From: an uncultured Flavobacteriales bacterium
GTDB taxonomy: Bacteria; Bacteroidota; Bacteroidia; Flavobacteriales_D; Crocinitomicaceae
DNA: 64,000 nucleotides
Assembly: GCA_903935095.1 (NCBI GenBank)
Contig: CAIZQH010000023.1
Coordinates: 1-64,000, forward strand
Direction: 5' to 3'
The position numbers were made by a program, and so were the translations under genes. Below are positions 7,954-17,432 of this stretch, one piece after another; the first letter of the stretch is position 1; each line of letters begins with the position of its first letter. The notes under the pieces were generated by a model, which saw only the letters and a program-made list of their open reading frames with translations, did not search any database and had not been told where the DNA came from.

Positions 7954-10343
7954 AACACGTATCCAACCGATAATTTTGGATAGATATTCGTTTTCCAATC
8001 TCCTTTATTTGCATACGCCCCAAAACGGGTAAATACACCAATTCCCATACTTGATTTTCCACTCACAAACAATCCATTGAAGAGAAGTCCTGCTTCATGA
8101 AAGCCTTTGTCCATGGTATTAAACGATAGATTATGTGCAGTTTGATTGGACATCGTTCCGTAACCAAAAGCGTAATGCACGCCGAATTGCGGTTCATTCC
8201 ATTTGGCTTTCGTGCGTTGCGCATTACATATGTACCGAAGAAATACGTTTACTTGCTGTTGATGGTAGAATTCCGTCACGCCTGCCGTTTCAAAGGTGTT
8301 TGCAATCGAAATGGAACGATTAACATAGGAAGCATGAACAGCCTGTTGGTACAACAAAGGCGTTGGTACATTGGTCCAACCTGCGCGGACATTCCACGTG
8401 AAGCGTCCATTTCCTAGAATGGTGGTCACATGGAACATATTGAATTGGACACGCAGAAAATCCATGGAAGTTAAATCCAAAGAAGGTATGTTCCAAGTCT
8501 TTTCTATTTTGATTTGCAGTTTTGGGAACTTCGCTGCTTTAGGTAGAAATACATCGCCGAGAATGATCCCTTTTTCACGGATAGCCCATGAAAATAAAAG
8601 TGAACTCATAAAGGCTGAACTCGATGCTTGTTGCATAAACTGGTATCCCTTTGTGAATTGATTTTGCTGGTAATTCAATTCGAGTGTCAGGTGTTTATTG
8701 GCGTGAATAATTGTCGAAAGTTGAATTCCCGCCTTCTTTTGGTAGTCCATGTTATTAACAAAAATCATCCTTCCTGCGTCTTGAGAGTAGAACATATTTG
8801 TTTTGTAGGATACGTTCCCTCCTACTTCCACCACGTCATTTGCATAGAACAGCTTCAAATTGGTTTTCGTCGATGGATCCAAATGAAATTCCAAGAATCC
8901 ACCGTATTTGACTTTTTTATCTCCGAATCCATACGCAATAGAGGCATTGGCGGTCATCCATGGAAGAAAGCGGTCTGAATTTTCGATTCCTAATCCAATG
9001 CGAGTTTTCTCAAAAGCATTCACAGCGAATAATTTTGTTGCGTCCATATTCAGGTATCCAAGTGGGATTTTACCCGTAGAAAGCACTTTCAATAAGCGCA
9101 AGTACCGATCTAAATGCTCTTCTTTGGAAAGACTGTCATTTGAAACGTACGTGTGTTTTTCTTTATCCGTCAATGCATATGGACGCAAACTATCCCATTC
9201 TTGGTCTTTGACGCGTTCAGATCCAACGTTTGTTTGCACGGCAATGTTGTTAAACTTCACTTTTTCCAATTCCGGAGGATTAAACTGAACAGATTCCATG
9301 TAGGTAGCGCCTTTACCTGTCACAAATGCTGTCTTTCCTTTAGAAACGGTTATGGCAGCGAAAACCATTTGAACCTCGGTCGATAATTTCATAGGAAACC
9401 ATTTTTTTTGATCGATGAAGGCGTATTCCTGAATAATTCGAACAGTCGTTGAAGATCTATCCACTTTGTATGGCGCTGCAGTTACTTTTTCAACGGCGTA
9501 ACCATTGGTGTTGATATACAAGTAACCTGTCATACCATCAAAGTCCTTTCCCTTTCGTGGACGAAAGAAAATCGTAAAGGTCGTATCGCGTCCATTAATA
9601 GTCGTATCCTCCAGCACGAACAAATAGCGGTTGATTCCACCGAAGGCAATTGGATTCACATATTGAACGCCCAGTAATTCTACTTGATTGTCGTAAAAGT
9701 GAAAAGACTGCATGGACTGTGCGAACGTAGAGAACATCGGGTCCGTAAACCCTGAAACTTTGTATGCCTCAACGATTTCTTTTTCCTTGTAAGGAGGTTC
9801 AAAATAATGTTTGGAAGCTGTTTCGATCAAAAACAAATGCTGGCGACCGAAGAATTGCTTCATGCTGTAGAGATTGGTATCCGTTGGATCCACAACAGTG
9901 TCCTCAAGGATTTTCCGCGATGCATCATCCAAATCAAAAACAAATTTGCTGTATTGAGATGAAATAAATCCATCGTTTTCGAAGGGGTGGTTTTTCATGC
10001 GATTGGCAATTACCTGCGCCATGATGCGTTCCGCGGGATTAACTCCAGGTTTCACCACGACTTCTTGCACATTTTGCGCTTTGCTTTTGAGGTAGATTTT
10101 GCCGTCTACTACTTGATTCAGCACAATGCTTGTGTCGTAGAATCCCGTCGCACGTATCTTCACCCAATGATTGGAGTCCAAGACCATAAAATAACCATCG
10201 ATATCCGTTAGGCGCGGTGTTTCTTTTTCCGGCATGACCTTCCCAAACGAAACTGGGTCCTTGGTTTGTTGATCAAGCAGTTGAAATTTCTGTGCGCTCA
10301 ATTGAAAAGAAGCGATCAACGTGAACAGTAACAATAGGCGCAT
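7950..10343 (-). CDS. DUF5686 / carboxypeptidase-regulatory-like outer-membrane protein
   Basis: A 797-residue protein with a signal peptide ending in LSAQ. A short carboxypeptidase-regulatory-like beta domain follows (about residues 15-95: FQLLDQQTKDPVSFGKV), then a long region typical of DUF5686. The C-terminal half is rich in alternating aromatic strands and ends GYVF, consistent with an outer-membrane beta barrel. The ATG at 10343 is chosen because it opens directly into the signal peptide; a start 14 codons upstream would add polar residues before it. The family is widespread in Bacteroidota and of unknown function. A REP-type repeat pair lies about 100 bases upstream. Confidence 0.88.
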   Translation of the reverse strand: MRLLLLFTLIASFQLSAQKFQLLDQQTKDPVSFGKVMPEKETPRLTDIDGYFMVLDSNHWVKIRATGFYDTSIVLNQVVDGKIYLKSKAQNVQEVVVKPGVNPAERIMAQVIANRMKNHPFENDGFISSQYSKFVFDLDDASRKILEDTVVDPTDTNLYSMKQFFGRQHLFLIETASKHYFEPPYKEKEIVEAYKVSGFTDPMFSTFAQSMQSFHFYDNQVELLGVQYVNPIAFGGINRYLFVLEDTTINGRDTTFTIFFRPRKGKDFDGMTGYLYINTNGYAVEKVTAAPYKVDRSSTTVRIIQEYAFIDQKKWFPMKLSTEVQMVFAAITVSKGKTAFVTGKGATYMESVQFNPPELEKVKFNNIAVQTNVGSERVKDQEWDSLRPYALTDKEKHTYVSNDSLSKEEHLDRYLRLLKVLSTGKIPLGYLNMDATKLFAVNAFEKTRIGLGIENSDRFLPWMTANASIAYGFGDKKVKYGGFLEFHLDPSTKTNLKLFYANDVVEVGGNVSYKTNMFYSQDAGRMIFVNNMDYQKKAGIQLSTIIHANKHLTLELNYQQNQFTKGYQFMQQASSSAFMSSLLFSWAIREKGIILGDVFLPKAAKFPKLQIKIEKTWNIPSLDLTSMDFLRVQFNMFHVTTILGNGRFTWNVRAGWTNVPTPLLYQQAVHASYVNRSISIANTFETAGVTEFYHQQQVNVFLRYICNAQRTKAKWNEPQFGVHYAFGYGTMSNQTAHNLSFNTMDKGFHEAGLLFNGLFVSGKSSMGIGVFTRFGAYANKGDWKTNIYPKLSVGYVF

Positions 10344-10443
10344 GCAGTATTTTTTATTAAAAATAAGGAAAATCTCGTAACGCAAGATGTCTATCCTGCG
10401 GAATACCGCATCGCTGGATTGTTAATTTAAGGTTATATGGTGC

Positions 10444-10500
10444 CGCAGCAGTGCAACTGCAGCGGTGCAAAGCGGATGCCTCAGCATTACAACTGCAGCG
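10444..10500. repeat. Orphan REP hairpin pair
   Basis: Bases 10444-10464 form a 21-nt imperfect palindrome (arms CGCnGCAGT and ACTGCnGCG, loop GCA, one A-A mismatch) identical base for base to 58248-58268 next to the RAYT transposase. A diverged copy in the same direction lies at 10482-10500 (CAGCATTACAACTGCAGCG). Both 21-mers are followed two bases later by GCAAAG. The pair sits in the 190-base spacer between the starts of the DUF5686 gene and the end of the BtuF-like gene and could also serve as a transcription barrier. Confidence 0.8.
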
Positions 10501-10533
10501 GAAAAGCGCAACGGTGTGAAGCTTCGCTTTACG

Positions 10534-11307
10534 TTAACCAAAAAACTCCTCGAAATAACTCGCTGCCAACTTCATTCTGGATCCATACCAAGAACACATT
10601 TCGCCATCAATGAGGTGAATCTGTGCGTTTGGAAAGATGGCTTGGTACTTATTGACGTGTTCTGACTTAAAAGGAAAGGGTTCCGAACTTAAAAAGATGT
10701 GGTCAACTGTTGCAGGTACAATATCGGACAAAGAGGGATATCGGCTCTGTTCACAGGCATTCTGAAAACCGATTTTCGTTAACATGGAATCGATAAAGGT
10801 GTTTTTTCCTGTGACAAACGCGGGCTCGTCCCAAATGAAATAGAGGAAGGTTTTTCCTTGTCCGAGGTTTTGAAGGGACGCAAATGCCTCGATGCTTTCT
10901 TCGACCAATAACTCGGCTTCGTCCTCTTTTTCGGTCATGACACCGATGGAATGGATCATCGCAAAAGCATCTTCAATCGTTTCAATGTGACTCATCCAAA
11001 CGGGAAATTCTTTTTCCAAGGCTTCGATGTCCTCTTTGGTGTTTTCTTCTTTGTTGCCAATGATTAAATCGGGATTCAAGGAACGTATCAACTCCAAATT
11101 CAGTTGTTTTGTCCCGCCAATGCGTTGCTTGACACGAAACCAAGAAGATGGATGGATACAAAACTTCGTGATACCAATGACTTCGGATTCTAATCCAAGA
11201 GCGTAGAGCAATTCCGTTTGTGAGGGGACCAAGGAAATGATTCGTTTTGGTTCAAGGGGAACATGTACTTTGCGTCCCATTTGATCCACGAAATTTCTTC
11301 CAATCAT
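10534..11307 (-). CDS. BtuF-like helical-backbone metal receptor without signal peptide
   Basis: A 257-residue protein with the fold of periplasmic cobalamin/iron-binding proteins (BtuF, peripla_BP_2): RIISLVPSQTELLYALGL at the start, then NPDLIIGNKEEN, and a second lobe with a long central helix between. There is no signal peptide, lipobox or neighbouring permease, so it is probably cytoplasmic or a stand-alone binder. Cys residues in FCIHPSSW and GEMCSWYG could bind a ligand. The ATG at 11307 overlaps the cystathionine beta-synthase stop by one base, so the two are translationally coupled. A TTG one codon earlier is rejected. Cofactor or metal delivery linked to sulfur metabolism is conceivable but unproven. 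Confidence 0.8.
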   Translation of the reverse strand: MIGRNFVDQMGRKVHVPLEPKRIISLVPSQTELLYALGLESEVIGITKFCIHPSSWFRVKQRIGGTKQLNLELIRSLNPDLIIGNKEENTKEDIEALEKEFPVWMSHIETIEDAFAMIHSIGVMTEKEDEAELLVEESIEAFASLQNLGQGKTFLYFIWDEPAFVTGKNTFIDSMLTKIGFQNACEQSRYPSLSDIVPATVDHIFLSSEPFPFKSEHVNKYQAIFPNAQIHLIDGEMCSWYGSRMKLAASYFEEFFG

Positions 11308-12668
11308 CAAGAGATCGCTGAAATAACGTCGTAACGAGAAACAATGTGGTACTTACCGTTCTCCAAGTGAACCAATACCGCCGGCGTTTGCTTGTTAATC
11401 AACTTGCAAATATCTTCGATGTGCGTCGCGTGATTTACCACTGGAAAAGGTGCGTTCATGATGGAGGAAATCGGAGCATCGCGCAAAGCTGGATCTTCCA
11501 CCAACAATTGATACACATGACTGTCATCGATGGAACCAACAAATACGCCGTCTTTCATGACTGGAATTTGTGAGATTCCGAAGTTGCGCATTTTAGCAAT
11601 AGCATGTGAAACCAACTCTTCTGCATACAAGGAAACCAATGGTTTATCGGCGTGTTTCGCCACTAAATCCGCAGCTGTAACAATGTTTTCGTCCAAGAAT
11701 CCGCGTTCTTTCATCCACTCGTCGTTGAAGATTTTTCCAACGTAACGACTTCCATGGTCATGGAATAAAACCACTACGATGTCGTCGGCTGTCAACTGGT
11801 CTTTCAATTGCAACAATCCTTTGATTGCTGAACCTGCGGAGTTCCCAACGAAAATTCCTTCTTCACGTGCAATTCTTCGCGTGTAAACCGCTGCATCTTT
11901 ATCGGTCACTTTTTCGAATAAATCGATCACGTCAAAATCAACGTTTGCTGGTAAAATATCTTCCCCAATTCCTTCGGTGATGTATGGATAGATTTCGTTT
12001 TCATCGAAAATTCCTGTTTCCTTGTACTTTTTGAATACGGAACCATACGTATCAATTCCCCAAATCTTGATGTTTGGATTTTTCTCTTTTAAGTACTTCC
12101 CAACGCCTGAAATGGTTCCTCCGGTTCCAACTCCCACAACAAAGTGTGTGATTTTTCCTTCAGTCTGTTCCCAGATTTCTGGACCAGTGGATTCGTAATG
12201 CGCTTGACGGTTCGACAAATTATCGTACTGATTCACGTACCACGAATTCGGAATTTCTTCTGCCAATCGACGTGAAACGGAATAGTAAGAACGTGGATCC
12301 GTTGGCTCAACTGCTGTTGGACAAACCACTACCTCTGCTCCTACCGCACGCAAAATATCCATTTTCTCTTTGGATTGTTTATCGTTTAGTACGCACACCA
12401 ATTTGTATCCTTTGATGATTGCTGCCAAGGCCAATCCCATTCCCGTATTTCCGGAAGTTCCTTCGATAATCGTTCCTCCCGGATGTAACAATCCTGCTTT
12501 CTCCGCATCTTCAATCATTTTTACAGCCATGCGGTCCTTCACAGAATTTCCTGGATTCGTTGTTTCGACTTTCGCGAATACTTGCGCGGAAACTTCAGCT
12601 GTTAATTTGTTGATGCGCACCAATGGTGTATTTCCAATGGTTTCGAGGATGTTATTGTATACTTTCAT
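11307..12668 (-). CDS. Cystathionine beta-synthase with C-terminal CBS domains
   Basis: A 453-residue PLP enzyme that condenses serine and homocysteine (or makes cysteine/H2S by related reactions). The fold-type II catalytic domain has the PLP lysine in NSVKDR (K44), the substrate loop TSGNTG at 71-76 and the phosphate loop GTGGTISG. A Bateman module of two CBS domains fills about 330-453, as in eukaryote-like CBS rather than plain cysteine synthase. The haem-binding N-terminal extension of the human enzyme is absent. It is first in an operon with the BtuF-like gene. A perfect -7 box (12683-12690) lies 14 bases before the ATG. Confidence 0.93.
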   Translation of the reverse strand: MKVYNNILETIGNTPLVRINKLTAEVSAQVFAKVETTNPGNSVKDRMAVKMIEDAEKAGLLHPGGTIIEGTSGNTGMGLALAAIIKGYKLVCVLNDKQSKEKMDILRAVGAEVVVCPTAVEPTDPRSYYSVSRRLAEEIPNSWYVNQYDNLSNRQAHYESTGPEIWEQTEGKITHFVVGVGTGGTISGVGKYLKEKNPNIKIWGIDTYGSVFKKYKETGIFDENEIYPYITEGIGEDILPANVDFDVIDLFEKVTDKDAAVYTRRIAREEGIFVGNSAGSAIKGLLQLKDQLTADDIVVVLFHDHGSRYVGKIFNDEWMKERGFLDENIVTAADLVAKHADKPLVSLYAEELVSHAIAKMRNFGISQIPVMKDGVFVGSIDDSHVYQLLVEDPALRDAPISSIMNAPFPVVNHATHIEDICKLINKQTPAVLVHLENGKYHIVSRYDVISAIS

Positions 12669-12682
12669 GCGGTGATTTTGGA

Positions 12683-12690
12683 CAAAGTTA
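12683..12690 (-). promoter_or_regulatory. -7 box for the cystathionine beta-synthase operon
   Basis: The minus strand reads TAACTTTG, 14 bases before the ATG at 12668. The leader is too short for a SAM or cobalamin riboswitch. Confidence 0.55.
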
Positions 12691-12766
12691 AGTAAATGAT
12701 TTTAGGCAGTCACGGATTTTTCCTTGACGCAGGGAAAAGCAGAAAAAAAACACCTAATTTTAGTTC

Positions 12767-14980
12767 ATGAAAAATTGCCTTTCTTTCCTTTTATGTTGCT
12801 TGATGTATACAAGCCACGCCCAAGTTTCTAGCATCCTTCCAAGTCCGGTGACGTATGTTCAACGTGAAGGATCCTTTCAAATAAACCAAGCTCTGACGGT
12901 AAATCCGTCTGAAATCAATCCATCGCTTTTCGCACAATTGAAAGAACTAGGAACGATTTATCACCAATTACGCATCGAACCGAATGTCCAAAATGCGATG
13001 CTTCAATTCAAAAAGTTGGAGAATGTCAAACAAGATTCCTACAGCATAAACGTTGCAGGTGGCATTACGATTTCTTATTCGAGCGATGCTTCTTGTTATT
13101 ATGCCATGACTTCCCTCATGCAATTGATGAAGCGCAACGAAAATGGACTTTCCCTGCCAATGTGTTTTGTGAAGGATTATCCGAACTTTCAATGGCGCGG
13201 ACTACATTTGGATGTTTCCCGTCATTTTTTCACGGTGGAAGAAATCAAACGCTTCATTGATTTGATGTCCTATTACAAGTTCAATACCTTTCACTGGCAT
13301 TTAACCGACGACCAAGGATGGCGCATCGAAATCAAGAAGTATCCAAAACTGACGGAAATTGGTGCGTGGCGAGATAGCACCGTGGACAATCACTACACCA
13401 CCGTTCCAAGAACCTACACGAAAGCGCGCTACGGTGGATTTTACACACAAGAACAAATCAAGGATGTTGTTGCCTACGCGGAAGCAAAATACGTGACGAT
13501 TGTCCCAGAAATTGAAATGCCAGGTCACGCACGCGCTGCATTGGCTGCTTATCCTGAATATTCTTGTACGGGCAAAGCACAAGGCGTTGAAGGACTTTGG
13601 GGAATTTTCGATGATATTTTCTGTTCCAAACCGGCATCTATTCAATTCTTAAAAGACATTTTGGATGAAGTGATTCCGTTGTTTCCAGGACAATACATCC
13701 ACATTGGTGGCGATGAAGCACCGAAAACACGCTGGCATAGTTGTCCGAAGTGTCAAGACATCATGAAAGAAAATCACCTAAAGGACGAACACGAATTGCA
13801 GAGTTACTTCATTCGCCAAATGGATGCATACGTGACAGCGAAAGGAAAAAAAATCATTGGTTGGGATGAAATCCTCGAAGGTGGACTTTCGCCCAATGCG
13901 GCTGTGATGTCTTGGCGTGGATTCGATGGCGGATTGGAAGCAGCGAAGCAAGGACATTACGTTGTGATGACTCCAGGCTCTCACTGCTATTTCGATCATT
14001 ACCAAGGAAAAGGGAAAGATGAACCTTTGGCGATTGGCGGCTACACTTCCTTGGAGAAAGTCTTTACGTTTAATCCGATTCCACCTGATTTAGGTCCGGA
14101 AGTTTCGTCGTACATTTTGGGTGGACAAGCGAACATTTGGACAGAATACATTCCCACTTTTTCCAAAGTGGAATACATGGCCTATCCACGCGCCATTGCC
14201 TTGAGCGAAGCACTTTGGTGTACCACAAAACCCACGTACGATGTCTTTTTATCTGTGCTCGTTCAAGATCACTTTCCGCAATTGGATCGATGGAAAGTCA
14301 ATTATTCAAAGAGTGCTCTAAAGGCTTCTGTGAAAACCTTGCGAACGAATACAGGAATCGAATTAAAATCCACCGGACAAAGCATCGAAAACGGAAAAAT
14401 AAAGAAAACTTCCATCTCCTTTCCCTTCACGCGCAGCAAGAAAAAGACAAAAACGGAAACGGTTATGATTCATCCGGAGGACGAAAGCATTCGTCAAACG
14501 ATCCAAATCACGAATCACTTGGCGCTCGGAGCGAATGTTCGCTTTGTGACAGAACCGAGTCCAAAATACAACGGTGGAGACATCGTTTTAGTCGATGGTC
14601 AATTCGGTGCGCGTCCGTGGAAAGGACACGAATGGATTGGCTTTGACACGAATGTCATTGTGTTGGAAATTGACCTAGGAAAAATAACGAAAATCCGAGA
14701 AGTGAAAGTAAGTTTCCTCCAAGACGAAAACAGTTGGATTCATGCGCCTCATCAAGTGGAAATCGAATCCATTTTGCCGAAACGCACCGATGGAATCGGA
14801 ATGGCAGAAGGTCCAAGCTTGGATTCATATGCATCAAACTCGGAAATCTGGAACCTCCCTTATAAAGGAAAAACTCAAACGATTCGCATAACGATAACTG
14901 GTTCACCAAAAATCCCCAATGGACTTCCCGGAGAAGGAAGTATACCTTGGATCTTCATCGATGAAATTCAAATTAATTGA
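12767..14980 (+). CDS. Secreted beta-N-acetylhexosaminidase (GH20)
   Basis: A 737-residue glycoside hydrolase family 20 enzyme that removes terminal GlcNAc or GalNAc from chitin fragments, glycans or muropeptides. The signal peptide ends in SHAQ (about residue 19). An N-terminal GH20b domain is followed by the catalytic barrel from about 140 to 490, with FHWHLTDDQGWRIEI, the HARAALAAYPEYS region and the catalytic pair D316-E317 in HIGGDEAPK. The last 200 residues form beta-rich modules, the final one resembling an F5/8-type domain. There is no sorting tail. A near-consensus -7 box, TAATTTTA (12755-12762), ends four bases before the ATG. Confidence 0.95.
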   Translation: MKNCLSFLLCCLMYTSHAQVSSILPSPVTYVQREGSFQINQALTVNPSEINPSLFAQLKELGTIYHQLRIEPNVQNAMLQFKKLENVKQDSYSINVAGGITISYSSDASCYYAMTSLMQLMKRNENGLSLPMCFVKDYPNFQWRGLHLDVSRHFFTVEEIKRFIDLMSYYKFNTFHWHLTDDQGWRIEIKKYPKLTEIGAWRDSTVDNHYTTVPRTYTKARYGGFYTQEQIKDVVAYAEAKYVTIVPEIEMPGHARAALAAYPEYSCTGKAQGVEGLWGIFDDIFCSKPASIQFLKDILDEVIPLFPGQYIHIGGDEAPKTRWHSCPKCQDIMKENHLKDEHELQSYFIRQMDAYVTAKGKKIIGWDEILEGGLSPNAAVMSWRGFDGGLEAAKQGHYVVMTPGSHCYFDHYQGKGKDEPLAIGGYTSLEKVFTFNPIPPDLGPEVSSYILGGQANIWTEYIPTFSKVEYMAYPRAIALSEALWCTTKPTYDVFLSVLVQDHFPQLDRWKVNYSKSALKASVKTLRTNTGIELKSTGQSIENGKIKKTSISFPFTRSKKKTKTETVMIHPEDESIRQTIQITNHLALGANVRFVTEPSPKYNGGDIVLVDGQFGARPWKGHEWIGFDTNVIVLEIDLGKITKIREVKVSFLQDENSWIHAPHQVEIESILPKRTDGIGMAEGPSLDSYASNSEIWNLPYKGKTQTIRITITGSPKIPNGLPGEGSIPWIFIDEIQIN

Positions 14981-15109
14981 TCCTCACATCCACATCTACA
15001 GTTAGGAGAATTGAAATGATCCATTTATTAGAAAATTTAAGCATGAATTCTGTCCGAATTGGATAGCTATTTTCTTCAAAAAGAAACATTCCATTGACGT
15101 CGGATGTTG

Positions 15110-15117
15110 TACCTTTG
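15110..15117 (+). promoter_or_regulatory. -7 box for menB
   Basis: TACCTTTG, a perfect TAnnTTTG box, lies 14 bases before the menB ATG. The 151-base spacer after the GH20 gene holds nothing else I can support. Confidence 0.55.
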
Positions 15118-15131
15118 CAAAAACTTTTTTT

Positions 15132-15953
15132 ATGGCTACGCGTAATTGGCAAACAATTAAAAAATACGAAGACATTAAATTCGAGTTCTTCGAAGGAATT
15201 GGTAAAATCACGATTAATCGTCCACGCGTATACAACGCGTTTCGTCCAGAGACGAATTTCGAAATGTTGGACGCGATGAACATCTGTCGCGAACGTCCGG
15301 ACATCAACGTGGTTGTTTTCACCGGAGAAGGCGACAAAGCATTCTGTTCAGGTGGAGATCAAAACGTAAAGGGTGTTGGTGGATACATTTCTGAAAATGG
15401 GGTTCCTCGCTTAAATGTCTTGGATTTACACAAAGCCATTCGTTCCCTGCCTAAACCAGTTATTGCGATGGTGAATGGGTATGCGATTGGTGGTGGACAC
15501 GTACTGCACGTTGTGTGCGATTTAACGATTGCTTCAGAAAATGCGATTTTTGGTCAAACTGGACCGAAAGTAGGAAGTTTTGACGGAGGATTCGGTTCTT
15601 CGTACTTGGCGCGCCACGTCGGACAGAAAAAAGCACGTGAAATTTGGTTCCTTTGTAATCAATACACCGCTGAAGAAGCAGAAAAAATGGGCATGGTCAA
15701 CAAAGTTGTTCCATTTGACCAATTAGAAGATACCGTTGTTGAATGGTCAAAAACGATCATGAAAAGAAGTCCATTGGCAATCCGCATGATCAAACGTGCA
15801 ATGAATGCTGAACTAGACGGACAACACGGATTAATGGAATTGGCTGGCGATGCTACCCTACTCTATTATTTAACCGAAGAAGCGCAAGAAGGAAAACACG
15901 CCTTCTTGGAAAAAAGAGATCCTGATTTTTTACAATACCCAAAATTCCCTTGA
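15132..15953 (+). CDS. menB: 1,4-dihydroxy-2-naphthoyl-CoA synthase
   Basis: A 273-residue crotonase-fold enzyme that closes the naphthoquinone ring in menaquinone synthesis. It has SGGDQNVKG, the oxyanion-hole region [21 protein letters not shown] and [20 protein letters not shown], which mark MenB rather than a general enoyl-CoA hydratase. The C-terminal [10 protein letters not shown] is also MenB-like. Menaquinone is the electron acceptor for the NADH dehydrogenase encoded at 41-54 kb. The pepD gene starts two bases after its stop, so the two are likely one operon. The rest of the men pathway is not in the window. Confidence 0.95.
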   Translation: MATRNWQTIKKYEDIKFEFFEGIGKITINRPRVYNAFRPETNFEMLDAMNICRERPDINVVVFTGEGDKAFCSGGDQNVKGVGGYISENGVPRLNVLDLHKAIRSLPKPVIAMVNGYAIGGGHVLHVVCDLTIASENAIFGQTGPKVGSFDGGFGSSYLARHVGQKKAREIWFLCNQYTAEEAEKMGMVNKVVPFDQLEDTVVEWSKTIMKRSPLAIRMIKRAMNAELDGQHGLMELAGDATLLYYLTEEAQEGKHAFLEKRDPDFLQYPKFP

Positions 15954-15954
15954 T

Positions 15955-17391
15955 ATGTCAGTAAGAGACCTACAACCAAACGCATTATGGAACCATTTTG
16001 CTGATTTGAATGCCGTTCCTCGTCCTTCGAAAAAAGAAGAACGCGTGCGTCAATTCATGATCGATTTTGGAAACTCATTGAACTTGAAAACGGTGGAAGA
16101 TGCCATCGGAAACGTGTACATCTACAAAGCAGCAACTGCGGGAATGGAAAATCGTCCAACGGTGATTCTTCAAGCGCACTTGGACATGGTTCATCAAAAG
16201 AATTCCGACACAACTTTCGACTTCGATCAACAAGGAATCGAAATGATTGTCGATGGTGATTGGGTACGTGCAAACGGAACAACACTTGGTGCCGACAACG
16301 GAATTGGTGTCGCAGCGATCATGGCGATTTTGTCGTCGACAGATATTCCACATCCAGCGGTTGAAGCATTTTTCACGGTGGACGAAGAAACAGGAATGAC
16401 GGGAGCCATCAAAATGGACCCAAGCTTTTTGAGTGGATCCATCCTATTGAACATTGACACCGAAGACGACGACGAATTATCCATCGGATGCGCCGGAGGA
16501 ATCGATACAAATACGACTTACACGTACGGACAAGTTCCAGTCGAAGGAGAAACGTTCACCCTTTCCGTTCGTGGATTGTTGGGCGGACATTCCGGAATGG
16601 ACATCGACAAAGGACGTGGAAATGCAAACAAATGGATGGCAAGAATCCTTTGGGAAATGAAACAAGTGACAAACATCCAATTGATTTCCTTCGATGGTGG
16701 AAGTTTGCGCAATGCCATTCCACGTGAAGCGACTGCAGTGATTGCAAGCAGCGATATTTCTGCTGTAAAATCAGTGTTCGCTGAGATTTCAGCAACCTTA
16801 AAAGAAGAATACGTAAGCATTGAACCGAATTGTCAATTCGAGCTTCAAGCGACAACGACTTCAGAACAAGCCATGATACAGAACGATTTCACAAAAATCA
16901 TTTCCTTGCTTTGTTCCGTTCACAATGGCGTTTACCGCATGAGTCCAGACATCGCTGGATTGGTAGAAACGTCTTCCAGTTTAGCGAGAATCATTATCAA
17001 GGACGGAAGTTTTGTTTCACAATCCTTGCAACGAAGCAGCGTTGAATCTACCAAACGCGAAGTGTGCATGGTGATGCGTGGAGCCTTCGAAAATGCAGGA
17101 TGTCACGTTGAACAAACAGGCGATTATCCCGGATGGAAACCAAATCCAAATTCGGGTATTTTGAATGTCATGGAAAACTTGTACTTCGAACTTTTCAACG
17201 AGAAAGCTAAAGTAAAAGCATGTCACGCCGGATTGGAATGTGGGATTTTAGGAAAGCACCTTCCAGGAGTGGACATGATTTCCTTTGGACCAAATATCCG
17301 TGCAGCACATTCACCGGATGAAAAAGTACAAATTTCTTCTGTTCAGAAATTCTGGAACTATTATTTAGAAACTTTAAAAAGAATCGCTTAA
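15955..17391 (+). CDS. pepD: Aminoacyl-histidine dipeptidase
   Basis: A 478-residue cytosolic metallopeptidase of family M20 (PepD, Xaa-His dipeptidase), which splits carnosine-like and other dipeptides. The di-zinc site is visible: H75 and D77 in LQAHLDMVH, D114 in LGADNGIGV, the catalytic glutamate pair E144/E145 in TVDEETGMTGA, and a late histidine in AAHSPDEKVQ. A dimerisation/lid domain lies between about 185 and 390. The length is normal for PepD. It starts two bases after menB, although no metabolic link is obvious, and precedes ribBA by 41 bases. Confidence 0.93.
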   Translation: MSVRDLQPNALWNHFADLNAVPRPSKKEERVRQFMIDFGNSLNLKTVEDAIGNVYIYKAATAGMENRPTVILQAHLDMVHQKNSDTTFDFDQQGIEMIVDGDWVRANGTTLGADNGIGVAAIMAILSSTDIPHPAVEAFFTVDEETGMTGAIKMDPSFLSGSILLNIDTEDDDELSIGCAGGIDTNTTYTYGQVPVEGETFTLSVRGLLGGHSGMDIDKGRGNANKWMARILWEMKQVTNIQLISFDGGSLRNAIPREATAVIASSDISAVKSVFAEISATLKEEYVSIEPNCQFELQATTTSEQAMIQNDFTKIISLLCSVHNGVYRMSPDIAGLVETSSSLARIIIKDGSFVSQSLQRSSVESTKREVCMVMRGAFENAGCHVEQTGDYPGWKPNPNSGILNVMENLYFELFNEKAKVKACHAGLECGILGKHLPGVDMISFGPNIRAAHSPDEKVQISSVQKFWNYYLETLKRIA

Positions 17392-17432
17392 TCTCTCACC
17401 ATCAAGACACTCAAAATCCTTATTTTTAGCAC

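Noticed and set aside
10465-10665. A 66-codon plus-strand frame across the REP pair
   Set aside because: Its composition comes from the REP sequence and the antisense of the BtuF-like gene; no similarity or start signal.
12669-12766. Riboswitch upstream of the cystathionine beta-synthase or hexosaminidase gene
   Set aside because: The leaders are at most about 10 bases long once the -7 boxes are placed, with no room for an aptamer.
15002-15337. A 111-codon minus-strand frame overlapping the menB start
   Set aside because: It covers the menB promoter and N-terminus in antisense and has no protein-like features.
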